Source of the DNA: Chryseobacterium caseinilyticum
Lineage (GTDB): Bacteria > Bacteroidota > Bacteroidia > Flavobacteriales > Weeksellaceae
Assembly (NCBI RefSeq): GCF_014837145.1
Contig: NZ_JACYFS010000003.1
Coordinates: 101,494 to 165,493 of the forward strand
DNA: 64,000 nucleotides
Reading direction: 5' to 3'
In this document: positions 44,152-52,459 of the stretch, piece by piece
Position numbering within the stretch: position 1 is the stretch's first letter
Layout of the letters: each line of letters begins with the position of its first letter
Translations under genes and position numbers: made by a program
The notes under the pieces: generated by a model
Databases searched by the model: none
Told to the model about the DNA's origin: nothing
Seen by the model: only the letters and a program-made list of their open reading frames with translations

Positions 44152-45051
44152 TTATATTTTTATTCCTGTTCTCATTTTTGCACTTCTTGCTCTGGAGTTT
44201 TCTTCAATTTCCTGATCATCGGGAATAATTGCTTTGCTCTTTACCAGCTCAAATGCTTTTTGGTAATTTCCGTAGATATCGCGCTGTGGTTCTCCTTCAA
44301 ACATTCCGTTTTTCAAGAATCTTTTTACCAGACGATCTTCCAGAGAATGATAGGAAATCACCACCAATCTTCCTCCCGGTTTTAGCATTTTGTAGGACTG
44401 CACAAGCATTTCCTTTAAAACTTCCAGCTCCTGATTGACTTCAATTCTTATCGCCTGAAACAATTGGGCATAAAACTTATTGATTTTATGTGGAGGAAGA
44501 AAACTGAATAATTTTTTCAAATCTTCGGTGGTTTCAATAGTTTTATTCTTTCTGTGATGAACGATGTCGCGAGCTAATTTTCTCGCTTCTCTCAATTCTC
44601 CATAATAGAAAAAAATGTCTGCCAAAGATTCTTCATCATAATCATTGATCACTTTTTTTGCATCGAGACTCTGCATCACATTCATTCTCATATCCAGCGG
44701 AGCATTGCTTCTCGTAGAAAAACCTCTTACAGCTTCATCAAACTGATGAGAAGAAACACCGAGATCAGCCAGAATACCATCCACCTGAGAAACCCCATAC
44801 ATCAAAAGTGAATTTTCAAGAAATCTGAAATTCTGATTGATTAAAGTAAATTTCGGATCTTCAATATTATTTTTAAGTGCATCCAAATCCTGATCAAATC
44901 CGTATAACTTTCCTTTCTCAGAAAGTCTACTCAATATTTCGTTGGAATGTCCACCGCCGCCAAATGTGCAGTCCACATAGATTCCGTCACGATTCGTCAC
45001 CAAATCATCCACACTTTGCTTCAATAAAACGGGGTTGTGATATATGCTCAT
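44152..45051 (-). CDS. rsmH: 16S rRNA (cytosine(1402)-N4)-methyltransferase
   Basis: 299 aa, also called MraW. Methylates C1402 in the 30S decoding site. SAM-binding motif: YVDCTFGGGGHSNEILSRL near residue 25. GILADLGVSSHQFDEAVRGFS near 95 is the family signature, then FQAIRIEVNQELEVL near 213 and GGRLVVISYHSLEDRLVKRF near 237. It starts 15 bases after mraZ, as in most bacteria. Confidence 0.96.
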   Translation of the reverse strand: MSIYHNPVLLKQSVDDLVTNRDGIYVDCTFGGGGHSNEILSRLSEKGKLYGFDQDLDALKNNIEDPKFTLINQNFRFLENSLLMYGVSQVDGILADLGVSSHQFDEAVRGFSTRSNAPLDMRMNVMQSLDAKKVINDYDEESLADIFFYYGELREARKLARDIVHHRKNKTIETTEDLKKLFSFLPPHKINKFYAQLFQAIRIEVNQELEVLKEMLVQSYKMLKPGGRLVVISYHSLEDRLVKRFLKNGMFEGEPQRDIYGNYQKAFELVKSKAIIPDDQEIEENSRARSAKMRTGIKI

Positions 45052-45066
45052 TTGTGTATACTTTAT

Positions 45067-45525
45067 TTATTCTTCATCAAAAGCGCCCATTACATCTTCT
45101 GCAAGACTTGCAAAGTCGTCTTCATTGGTCGCAATTACTTTTTCGTATGCTTCTTTATCCCAAATTTCAAAAAGTTCTCCTGCACTTGTCACCACAATAT
45201 CTTTTTGAAGATTGGCAAAAACTGTAAGATCTTTAGAAATTTGCATCCTTCCTGCGCTATCAAGCTCCACAGTCTTCACTCCGGCAGTAAACATTCTGAT
45301 AAAATCCGCATTTTTTTTGATGAATCTATTCAGTTTATTAATCTTATCCATCAGTTTATCCCATGCTTTCATAGGGTAAACTTCAAGACACGGTTGAAAC
45401 ACGGAACGCTTTACCACAAAGGTTTTATCCTCAAAGTTCTCCATCTGCTTTATCAGCGACGAAGGCACTTTCAGGCGACCCTTGTCGTCTATTTTGCACT
45501 CATATGTTCCAATGAAATTTCTCAT
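45067..45525 (-). CDS. mraZ: Transcriptional regulator/division protein MraZ
   Basis: 152 aa from ATG 45525 (MRNFIGTYECKIDDKGRLKV), the standard start; an earlier ATG at 45564 runs into the operator. Two SpoVT-AbrB-like halves are seen: ECKIDDKGRLKVPSSL at the start and TVELDSAGRMQISKDL near residue 83. MraZ binds TGGG direct repeats and controls the dcw operon. Such repeats are present right upstream. Together with rsmH it opens the dcw operon. Confidence 0.95.
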   Translation of the reverse strand: MRNFIGTYECKIDDKGRLKVPSSLIKQMENFEDKTFVVKRSVFQPCLEVYPMKAWDKLMDKINKLNRFIKKNADFIRMFTAGVKTVELDSAGRMQISKDLTVFANLQKDIVVTSAGELFEIWDKEAYEKVIATNEDDFASLAEDVMGAFDEE

Positions 45526-45548
45526 TTGGGACAAAATTATAAATATTT

Positions 45549-45573
45549 TTCCAAATCCTCCCACTTTTTCCCA
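45549..45573 (-). promoter_or_regulatory. MraZ operator: direct TGGGA repeats
   Basis: On the minus strand TGGGA (45569-45573), five bases, TGGGA (45559-45563), five bases, and a degenerate TGGAA (45549-45553). The 10-base period is the known MraZ recognition pattern. It lies 24 to 48 bases upstream of the mraZ start. Confidence 0.75.
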
Positions 45574-45766
45574 CTTTTTGACTTAATGTTAATAAGTTTC
45601 GTTTGGTATTGCAAATCAATAAGATAAATGGTTTTCTGAAATCGTAATATTATTTAAATATTCAATGCATAATAAAAAGTCTATGAAATAATCTGTCAAC
45701 AATAGTCTGGATATATTATTTTTAGTTTATATTAGTTACATCAAAATATTTTTGGTGTTTAATTTG

Positions 45767-45774
45767 TATTTTTG
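45767..45774 (+). promoter_or_regulatory. -7 element for the hydrolase-engB operon
   Basis: TATTTTTG fits TAnnTTTG and lies 19 bases before the start codon. No TTTG is present at the 19-base spacing. Confidence 0.4.
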
Positions 45775-45793
45775 CAAGGCTTAGAAAGGCGAT

Positions 45794-46555
45794 ATGAAAT
45801 TTATTACAAAAAAAGAGAAGAAATATACGTTTATAGAGGCTGGTGAAGGCCACCCGCTTGTGCTGCTACACGGGCTGATGGGTGGATTGAGTAATTTTGA
45901 TAAAATGATAAATTTTTTTTCAGAAAAAGGGTTTAAGGTTTACGTACCTCAATTACCTATTTACGATCTGCCGGTTCTCAGTACTAATCTTACAACGATT
46001 GCAAAATATGTAATCAAATTTATTGAAACGAATATTGGCAAACCTGTTACCATTGTCGGTAATTCTATGGGCGGTCATGTGGGTTTAATATTAACCTTGG
46101 CAAGACCTGATCTGGTACAAAACCTTGTACTTACCGGCAGTTCAGGTTTATATGAAAGAGCATTCGGGGACAGTTTTCCAAGAAAAAACGACCGTTCGTA
46201 TATAAGAAAGAAAGCTGAAGAAGTTTTTTATGATCCTGCGGTAGCTACTGAAGAACTGGTAAATGAAGTTTTCAGTGTGGTAAATGACAGGATGAAAGGA
46301 ATCAAAACTGTTATGCTGGCAAGAAGCGCCATCAAACACAATATGTTGAATGATCTTCCAAAAATTTTAAGACCTACGTGTCTGATTTGGGGAAAACAGG
46401 ATAATGTAACACCACCTGAAGTTGCCATCGATATGCACAAATTTATCCCCAACTCAGAATTATTCTGGATTGATAAATGTGGTCACGCAGCAATGATGGA
46501 AAAGCCTGATGAATTTAATGAAATTCTTTACGCCTGGTTAAAAAATAAAGTTTAA
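45794..46555 (+). CDS. Alpha/beta hydrolase
   Basis: 253 aa. Oxyanion turn HPLVLLHGLMGG near residue 21; nucleophile elbow IVGNSMGGHVGL with Ser near residue 92; acid in GKQDNVTPPEVAI near 200; His in DKCGHAAMMEKPDEF near 230. The enzyme class is clear but the substrate is not. The protein has no signal peptide, so it acts in the cytosol. It opens a rightward run with engB (60 bases) and a GNAT gene, divergent from mraZ. Confidence 0.88.
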   Translation: MKFITKKEKKYTFIEAGEGHPLVLLHGLMGGLSNFDKMINFFSEKGFKVYVPQLPIYDLPVLSTNLTTIAKYVIKFIETNIGKPVTIVGNSMGGHVGLILTLARPDLVQNLVLTGSSGLYERAFGDSFPRKNDRSYIRKKAEEVFYDPAVATEELVNEVFSVVNDRMKGIKTVMLARSAIKHNMLNDLPKILRPTCLIWGKQDNVTPPEVAIDMHKFIPNSELFWIDKCGHAAMMEKPDEFNEILYAWLKNKV

Positions 46556-46615
46556 TAAAAAATAAGACAGCCATTAAGAAATTTCTTAATGGTTTGTTTT
46601 TCTAAAATATATATT

Positions 46616-47239
46616 ATGGTCATTAAAACAGCCACCTTTGTAAAAAGCAGCGGAAAATGGCAGGAATGCCCCGAACCCAATATGCCGGAATATGCTTTTA
46701 TCGGCAGATCCAACGTTGGGAAATCTTCTCTCATCAACGCAATGATGAATCATAAAGATTTGGCAAAAACCTCGGGAACTCCAGGTAAGACACAGCTTAT
46801 CAATCATTTTTTGGTAAACGAAACCTGGTATCTGACAGATTTACCAGGCTATGGTTATGCAAAAGTTTCAAAATCAATCAGAAAAGACTTCGAAAAACTG
46901 ATTACCAATTACATTCTGAACAGAAAAAATCTTGTTAACCTTTTTGTCTTAGTAGATTCCAGACACAAACCACAAACAATTGACCTCGAGTTTATACAGT
47001 GGTGTGGTGAGAGTGGAGTTCCGTTTTCGATTGTATTTACAAAAGCAGACAAACTGAAGCCGAACGCAGTGATAAAAAATATTGAAGATTACAAAACCGA
47101 ACTGCACAAGACATGGGCTGATCTTCCGGAAATCTACGTGACTTCTGCAGAAAAAAAAGAAGGCTGTGCAGAAATTTTGAGTTTCATCCAGACTACGAAT
47201 GAATTTCTAATCAACAACAGCGTGACCTTCGATGAGTAA
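46616..47239 (+). CDS. engB: Ribosome biogenesis GTP-binding protein EngB/YsxC
   Basis: 207 aa from ATG 46616; the earlier ATG at 46589 lies in a different context and adds nine residues. G1 loop: FIGRSNVGKSSLINAM near residue 28. G3: TDLPGYGYAKVSK near 75. G4: FTKADKLKP near 140. Family members help to assemble the 50S subunit. It shares 8 bases with the GNAT gene at its 3' end. Confidence 0.93.
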   Translation: MVIKTATFVKSSGKWQECPEPNMPEYAFIGRSNVGKSSLINAMMNHKDLAKTSGTPGKTQLINHFLVNETWYLTDLPGYGYAKVSKSIRKDFEKLITNYILNRKNLVNLFVLVDSRHKPQTIDLEFIQWCGESGVPFSIVFTKADKLKPNAVIKNIEDYKTELHKTWADLPEIYVTSAEKKEGCAEILSFIQTTNEFLINNSVTFDE

Positions 47240-47681
47240 TATTATCTGGAAAATCAAAACGTTTGAAGAATTTACCGTTCCTGAACTTTATGCTGTGCTC
47301 AAAGCGCGGATAGATGTTTTCGTGATAGAGCAAAACTGTCCTTATCCTGATCTTGATGATTACGATCAGAAAGCTGTGCACATTTGGGCTGAGGAAGACG
47401 GGGAAGTTTTAGCCAACTGCAGAATCTTTAACCGAGGAATTAAATATCCTGAAACGTCCATCGGCAGAGTTTTAACTACAGAAAAAGCAAGAGGTAAAAA
47501 TCTGGCAAGACAGCTTATAAAGTACGCTGTTGAAACAATTGAAAACCGTTTTGGAACTTCACAAATCAGAATTTCGGCTCAGGATTATCTGCTGAAATTT
47601 TATGGTGAGTTTGGTTTTGAAGATACCGGAAAAAAATATCTGGAAGACGGGATTCCCCACACAGAAATGTTGAGAAAATAA
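47232..47681 (+). CDS. GNAT acetyltransferase, ElaA type
   Basis: 149 aa, the length of ElaA. The start (IIWKIKTFEEFTVPELYAVLKARIDVFVIEQNCPYPDLDDYD, split here as LYAVLKARIDVFVIEQ and CPYPDLDDYD) is the family pattern. The acetyl-CoA site is IGRVLTTEKARGKNLARQLI near residue 78 (R/Q-x-x-G-x-A-like). The acceptor is not known. It begins inside engB with an 8-base overlap, so it is coupled. Confidence 0.85.
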   Translation: MSNIIWKIKTFEEFTVPELYAVLKARIDVFVIEQNCPYPDLDDYDQKAVHIWAEEDGEVLANCRIFNRGIKYPETSIGRVLTTEKARGKNLARQLIKYAVETIENRFGTSQIRISAQDYLLKFYGEFGFEDTGKKYLEDGIPHTEMLRK

Positions 47682-47732
47682 GAGTCTCATCACCTTGCTT
47701 TATAAAAAAACAAACAGCACATATTAATAATT

Positions 47733-47768
47733 AAACCCAGAGTTCTTCCTGGGTTTATTTTTTTATTT
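47733..47768 (+). terminator. Terminator after the ElaA-like gene
   Basis: AAACCCAG and CTGGGTTT pair around AGTTCTTC, followed by a T-rich run. It ends the hydrolase-engB-GNAT unit. Confidence 0.85.
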
Positions 47769-48330
47769 CTAATCTCCAATAATTTCACTCTCCCCATTTT
47801 CGCTGTTAAAAAGGAAAAAAATCTATTGATCTACGGCGTGATAATTAAAACTAAAACAGTACAAATTCAATTTATTCTCTGCAGGGAAATAACAGGATAT
47901 CAATGATTAAGATTTAAAATTAAATTTTATATATCTAAAAATCAAATATTTAAATCAAAATAGATACTAAATAGGGTACCAATTATTATGTTAAATAGGA
48001 AAATTTAAGATTTCTTTGCCAACCCAAAAACACAATCTGATGGAAACTGAAAAATGAAAATTTCTCATACAGAATTCTCATCATATCCCTCCGCAAAAAA
48101 AGAAGAATGGCCTGTTCTTCTGCTAAAAAACACAATGATATTTCAACCCGCGGAGGGAGAGATGAGATAAGATTTCGCGCAGCTTGCCGGCCATTATTTT
48201 ATTTTCCTGAAGATGATCAGGAAGTTTTCCTTAAATTTATTCAGTAAAATTCCTAAACATCTTGGAGACTTAAAAATTTTTATCTCCTGAAAGCATGTGC
48301 TTTACCGGAATTTAAAAAACTTCAATCAAA
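47769..48330. other. AT-rich spacer without a clear gene
   Basis: About 560 bases between the terminator and the TPR-LuxR regulator. A 38-codon ORF at 48054-48170 (MKISHTEFSSYPSAKK...) is the only open frame I note. It lacks a recognisable ribosome-binding context or family. No RNA fold, repeat or consensus promoter was recognised. Confidence 0.4.
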
Positions 48331-49764
48331 GTGACTAAAACTGTATTTATTACAATCTGTATATTCTTCATCGGTTTCATCTCTGCTGATGCTCAAATCT
48401 ATACTAAAAAAGCAACAGACTCTGTTTTTGACAATCATGTGGTACGTCTGTTCAAAAACGGACAGCTACAAGAGTCTCTGGAACTCTGTAAAAAAGTAAT
48501 ACGCGAATATGAAAGCCTGAATGCAGACGAGGATGCAGCAAAAGCATATCTTTTTGCCGCCAATACCAGCAGCAATCTTTACCGGATCAAAGAAAGTATG
48601 CACTATCTCGATCTTGCCCTCGAAAAGTGTAAAGATCTCGACAACCCCTCACTTAACGCCAGAATTTACGGGGAATGCGGCAGAAATTATAATGCTTTGG
48701 GGTTTAATGAAAAAGCAATAGAAAATTACAGTATCGCGATTGATATTGCGAAAGGAAATCCGAAAGCAAATGCCGGCCACCTGCAGTATTTTTACGGTCT
48801 ACGAAGTGTTATTCACGAGGAGAATAAGAATATTAAAGCTTTCTACAAGGATATTCAGAACGCCCACAAGGCGTCCTCCAACACATTTACTGCTTCCAGA
48901 ATAGCAAAGTATTTTATCTCATATAACAAAGATCTTGATTCCGCAAAATACTATTTGGATCTGGGCAAAAAAATCTATGAAACCAAAAAAATTCCTGTCT
49001 ATCAAAAATCAGTGTTGCAGAGAAATTTTGGAAGGTATTATATGGAAAGAAAAGATTTTGCAAAGGCAATTGAATGCTATGAAGAAGCATTGGAGATTTG
49101 TAAGCAATTAAAAAAACCACAGGATGTGCGGGATATTCACAAACTTTTATACGAAGCTCACAAAGCATCCCAAAACAACACAGAAGCTATAGAAAACCTC
49201 GAAAAATACACCTCTTTAAATGACAGTCTGGCAACTGTAAGCACCCAAATACAGGAAATCCCCGTAAAAAAACTTATTAAAGAAAAAGAAGAAGTTTCAG
49301 AAAAATCAAAGACTCAACTTTATCTGATTATAGCCATAATTCTGTTCTTATCAGCAGGTATCTTTATCTTTCTGAAAATTAAATACTCTAAAAAGAGCAG
49401 AGCGGATGAAGAAAAACTGTATTCTAAAGAAGAAGAAAACTCTCAGCTGCAACTAAAAGTAAATGAAGCTTTCGAGGAAATTATTCTCCTCGCCAAAAGT
49501 AACAGCCCCGAATTTTTCACCCGTTTTCAGGAAATATATCCTGAAGTAATCAGCAAACTTTTACAGATTGATTCTAAACTCAGGGTTTCAGAACTTACTC
49601 TCTGTTCCTATATTTTTTTAGGGTTCACTACCAAAGATATAGCAACTTTTACGTTCCGGACATTAAGCACGGTCCGTAACAGAAAGCACAATCTGAGAAC
49701 AAAACTCAATATTCCTGCAGAAGAAAGCACTGAACTCTGGTTTAAAAATTTAGCTAAAAAATAA
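48331..49764 (+). CDS. TPR sensor with C-terminal LuxR-type HTH
   Basis: 477 aa from a GTG start. A signal/anchor (VFITICIFFIGFISADAQ) is followed by about 280 residues of TPR units (ARIYGECGRNYNALGFNEKA, FAKAIECYEEALEICKQL and others), a membrane segment near 330-350 (YLIIAIILFLSAGIFIF), a coiled coil and a LuxR-like HTH (LTLCSYIFLGFTTKDIATFT, then TVRNRKHNLRTKL). This is the layout of Bacteroidota membrane-bound one-component regulators. The signal and target genes are unknown. The three small genes that follow may be its targets. Confidence 0.8.
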   Translation: MTKTVFITICIFFIGFISADAQIYTKKATDSVFDNHVVRLFKNGQLQESLELCKKVIREYESLNADEDAAKAYLFAANTSSNLYRIKESMHYLDLALEKCKDLDNPSLNARIYGECGRNYNALGFNEKAIENYSIAIDIAKGNPKANAGHLQYFYGLRSVIHEENKNIKAFYKDIQNAHKASSNTFTASRIAKYFISYNKDLDSAKYYLDLGKKIYETKKIPVYQKSVLQRNFGRYYMERKDFAKAIECYEEALEICKQLKKPQDVRDIHKLLYEAHKASQNNTEAIENLEKYTSLNDSLATVSTQIQEIPVKKLIKEKEEVSEKSKTQLYLIIAIILFLSAGIFIFLKIKYSKKSRADEEKLYSKEEENSQLQLKVNEAFEEIILLAKSNSPEFFTRFQEIYPEVISKLLQIDSKLRVSELTLCSYIFLGFTTKDIATFTFRTLSTVRNRKHNLRTKLNIPAEESTELWFKNLAKK

Positions 49765-49854
49765 TTTTAATAAATTGTTTATCAATTAGTTAAACGAAAG
49801 TAGTATCACAATAGACCCCCCTGTTTTTTTATTTTCCAATAGTTTGAACGTTCT

Positions 49855-50325
49855 TTGAATTCAAATTATAAATCACAAATTTTGGACTTTAAAAATATTC
49901 ACATCGGTTCTCTTATTGAGCAGAAAATAAGAGAAAATAAAACAGAATTTTCAAGAATCTGCAGTTTCATGGCAAGTACTGAGGAAGAAATCAAGACAAT
50001 GCTTTCATCGCCAAGCCTTAATTCTGACGTTCTCTTAAAATGGTGTAAACTTTTGGAGTATGACTTCTTCAGAATTTACAGTCAGCATCTGATTCTCTAC
50101 TCTCCCGCTGCATCTTCATCTGCAGACAAAAGCTCAGAGGGTGCAAAAACAAAAACGTCCCTGCCAGTCTTCCGAAAGCATATCTACACGCAGGAGATGA
50201 TCAGTTTTATACTTGAACAGATCAGTTGCGGGCAAATAACGAAAGCCAGTGCCGTCGAAAAATACAGAATACCGAAAACCACGTTATACAAATGGATCAA
50301 CAAGTACGAAAACTTAAAAAGCTGA
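49855..50325 (+). CDS. HTH protein, transposase-like C-terminus, TTG start
   Basis: 156 aa from TTG; no ATG is in frame until residue 39, and a stop lies 12 bases upstream. The N-terminal half has an XRE-like helix set (IGSLIEQKIRENKTEFSRICSFM). The C-terminus YTQEMISFILEQISCGQIT-KASAVEKYRIPKTTLYKW is a transposase/Hin-type HTH. No DDE or other catalytic domain exists, so it is a DNA-binding protein only. It overlaps the next gene by 34 bases and is 530 bases upstream of the integrase region. Confidence 0.55.
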   Translation: MNSNYKSQILDFKNIHIGSLIEQKIRENKTEFSRICSFMASTEEEIKTMLSSPSLNSDVLLKWCKLLEYDFFRIYSQHLILYSPAASSSADKSSEGAKTKTSLPVFRKHIYTQEMISFILEQISCGQITKASAVEKYRIPKTTLYKWINKYENLKS

Positions 50326-50594
50326 TTGCAAATTATCTTCATAAATCTAAAAATGAAATTTTAATTTCATTTGGAAGGCCGGCCAGAAAATCTGACAGTG
50401 AAGTATGGTTTTTCAGAAAATTTAAGCCAAGTTTCTATAATGATGAGATCGTATTTATTTTTGAAGATGATAAAGTAGTTGATATTTCCATAAGCAAATA
50501 TTTTCTTTGGAAAGAGCTCATCAATGTGTATTATTTTGAGGGAAAAAATCCCGAATTCAAAGTTGTTTCATTTTTAGCACCAAAAGATTTATGA
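50292..50594 (+). CDS. Unknown protein of the HTH trio
   Basis: 100 aa from ATG 50292; a farther ATG at 50226 is deep inside the previous gene. A basic N-terminus (DQQVRKLKKLIANYLHKSKN) is followed by a compact beta-rich domain (EVWFFRKFKPSFYNDEIVFIFEDDKV). Not recognised. It overlaps the next gene by 4 bases (ATGA-type), so all three genes are coupled. Confidence 0.5.
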   Translation: MDQQVRKLKKLIANYLHKSKNEILISFGRPARKSDSEVWFFRKFKPSFYNDEIVFIFEDDKVVDISISKYFLWKELINVYYFEGKNPEFKVVSFLAPKDL

Positions 50595-50917
50595 AAAATC
50601 CAGGACCAAACTACAAACTGATTTTCAGTGATATTATCGACTTAAAACATCCCGACAAGAGAGTTGCCTGCAAAAACTTACTGGAAAAAGATGATCTCTC
50701 CGCACTTGACATCATTAAGCTCAACACCATTATTTTTGGTAATTCGGGGAAAGATGCAGAAATTTTCAATCAAAAACACCGGACTTACAGCCAGGCAGAC
50801 ATCAAACAGATTATTGAATACCAGAAAAAAAATAAATTAAGTAATCTTCAAGTCGCGAGAGATTTTAAAATGAGCAGAAACACGATTTCGAAATGGAAAA
50901 AAAATTATGCTGAATAG
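50591..50917 (+). CDS. Small HTH protein, paralogous C-terminus to the 49855 gene
   Basis: 108 aa. The last 45 residues (RTYSQADIKQIIEYQKKNK then LQVARDFKMSRNTISKWKKN) are an HTH of the same kind as the tail of the protein at 49855-50325: Y-T/S-Q, I-L/E, then T-L/I-S/Y-K-W. The N-terminal part is unrelated. No catalytic domain. The start overlaps the preceding stop by 4 bases. Confidence 0.55.
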   Translation: MKNPGPNYKLIFSDIIDLKHPDKRVACKNLLEKDDLSALDIIKLNTIIFGNSGKDAEIFNQKHRTYSQADIKQIIEYQKKNKLSNLQVARDFKMSRNTISKWKKNYAE

Positions 50918-50971
50918 ATAATAATAAAGATTAATTGAGAATCTTTCAAGGGGTAGTAATCTTCAAAAAAC

Positions 50972-50993
50972 AAAAAGGATATGTTACCTTTTT
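50972..50993. other. Perfect 7-8-7 dyad (candidate recombination core or terminator)
   Basis: AAAAAGG, ATATGTTA, CCTTTTT. The geometry of two 7-base arms and an 8-base centre is that of a tyrosine-recombinase core, but a weak terminator of the HTH trio is equally possible. Confidence 0.3.
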
Positions 50994-51011
50994 AGCCACC
51001 CCTAAAAACAA

Positions 51012-51046
51012 AAAAAGACTGTTAATCAATGATTAACAGTCTTTTT
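51012..51046. terminator. Strong bidirectional hairpin left of the integrase
   Basis: AAAAAGACTGTTAATC pairs perfectly with GATTAACAGTCTTTTT around a 3-base AAT loop: 16 base pairs with A and T runs at the ends, so it can stop transcription in both directions. Confidence 0.8.
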
Positions 51047-51047
51047 A

Positions 51048-51068
51048 AGTACCCCAGACGGGGGTACT
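51048..51068. other. Acceptor-stem-like hairpin (possible att/tRNA remnant)
   Basis: AGTACCCC, AGACG, GGGGTACT: a perfect 8-base stem. Read on the minus strand, CCCGTCTGGGGTACT looks like the T-arm end plus acceptor 3' strand of a tRNA, the usual target of such integrases. No tRNA body is present. Confidence 0.35.
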
Positions 51069-51115
51069 ATATTTATTTTATGTATTTTTCTTCTTTTTAA
51101 TTCGTTTATATTCAA

Positions 51116-51123
51116 TATCTTTG
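51116..51123 (+). promoter_or_regulatory. -7 element for the integrase
   Basis: TATCTTTG fits TAnnTTTG. It gives a leader of about 105 bases that includes two TTAGCCACCC copies, so integrase binding there could repress its own gene. Confidence 0.4.
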
Positions 51124-51235
51124 ATATGTAGATGATTTAGACAGAGCTAATTTTTCAACCTTAATCCATTTTAAATTTAAAATTAGCCACCCTTTTAGCC
51201 ACCCTTTATTTTATTTTATAAAATTTAAACACAGA

Positions 51236-52459
51236 ATGAAGTTAGTTTTCGAATTAAGAAAAGAAAAGATTAATAAAAATGGTTTAATTCCAATTCAGGC
51301 CACCATCAGGATTGAGGGCAAAAGAATAAGAAAAAACACAGGTTTAAACGTTTTAGAAAATCATTGGACAGGTCACAGAGTAAAGCCAAATTTGAAAAAA
51401 GAATCCAGCAATAATTATCAGCTGATTAATGACGACTTGCAGAAAATAGAAGATAAAGTTCAAAAAATACTGCTTTATTTCAGAGTTAACGATATTGCTT
51501 TTACTAGAGAAAAATTTAATGAGCTTTACGATGTGAAAGAGCAATTAATTGAAAACAAATTTGATTTCTTTGAATGCTTTGATGAATATATTGAGAAAGG
51601 AAAGCTGACTAAAACTCCCAACACAACCAAAGGGCAAACAACTGTCAGAAACTTTATTGAGAATTTTAGCAATGATTCCGGAATTTCAATTTCATTTGAA
51701 CAGATAAATTCGGTTTTCTTTGAAACACTAATGGAATATGCTTACAAAGAAAAAGAAGTTAAACAAAACTACTTTGCAAAGATTATTAAGGTTTTAAAAT
51801 CATTTCTAAAATGGTCTGAAGAAAAAGGCTTTCATTCAAATCGGGATTATGAAAAGTTTGTTGCTGCAGAGCACGATATCGACATTGTATACCTCACATT
51901 TGATGAATTGATGAAACTGTACAATCACAAATTTGACACTGACAGATTAAGTCATGTAAGAGATTTTTATTGCATGGGTTGTTTTACCGGTCTTCGATTT
52001 TCCGATTTGTCAAAATTACATTTAGCGAATATTTCAGAAGAACATATAGTTCTTTCTATTCAAAAAACCAAAACACAAAATCACGCAATCAGACTTACAA
52101 AATATGCGAAAGAAATTCTAGCAAAATACAAAGGCACAATCTATGAGCCTTTGCCACATATTTCATCGCAAAAATTTAACGATTACATCAAAGAATGTTG
52201 CGAATTAGCTAAAATTACCCAGCCTTTCACAATTCATTGGTTTGTTGGCAACAAGAAAGAAACTTTAACTCTACCTAAATGCAAATTTATTACTAGCCAT
52301 ACGGCAAGGAAAACATTTATAACTAATTCTCTTCTATTGGGAATGGAACCAAAGGCTATTAAGAAGATTGCAAACATCAAGAAAGATGTAGTTTTAGATA
52401 AGTACATGAAGGTTACTGAGGCATTTACTGACGATCAAATGGACAAGGCATGGAAATAA
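51236..52459 (+). CDS. Tyrosine recombinase (site-specific integrase)
   Basis: 407 aa. An N-terminal arm-binding segment (FELRKEKINKNGLIPIQATIRI) and SAM-like core-binding domain (residues about 100-200) precede the catalytic domain. Active-site residues: Arg in GCFTGLRFSDLSKL, His-x-x-Arg in SHTARKTFITNS, and Tyr in VLDKYMKVTE near the C-terminus. It is of the kind carried by Bacteroidota ICEs and mobilizable elements. Direct repeats lie upstream. The next gene starts 10 bases before its stop, so they are coupled. It marks the left end of the element. Confidence 0.92.
   Translation: MKLVFELRKEKINKNGLIPIQATIRIEGKRIRKNTGLNVLENHWTGHRVKPNLKKESSNNYQLINDDLQKIEDKVQKILLYFRVNDIAFTREKFNELYDVKEQLIENKFDFFECFDEYIEKGKLTKTPNTTKGQTTVRNFIENFSNDSGISISFEQINSVFFETLMEYAYKEKEVKQNYFAKIIKVLKSFLKWSEEKGFHSNRDYEKFVAAEHDIDIVYLTFDELMKLYNHKFDTDRLSHVRDFYCMGCFTGLRFSDLSKLHLANISEEHIVLSIQKTKTQNHAIRLTKYAKEILAKYKGTIYEPLPHISSQKFNDYIKECCELAKITQPFTIHWFVGNKKETLTLPKCKFITSHTARKTFITNSLLLGMEPKAIKKIANIKKDVVLDKYMKVTEAFTDDQMDKAWK

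Larger units (their letters stand above)
50992..51204. repeat. Three direct copies of TTAGCCACCC near the integrase
   Basis: TTAGCCACCC at 50992-51001, 51183-51192 and 51195-51204. The last two are 12 bases apart. They lie in the 245 bases upstream of the integrase start, where arm-type integrase sites are expected. Confidence 0.55.

Noticed and set aside
48054..48170. 38-aa ORF in the spacer before the TPR-LuxR gene
   Set aside because: Too short, no promoter or ribosome-site context, no family seen; noted only in the spacer entry.
51048..51068. A complete tRNA gene
   Set aside because: Only an acceptor-like stem exists; D, anticodon and T arms are absent, so it is at most a remnant.
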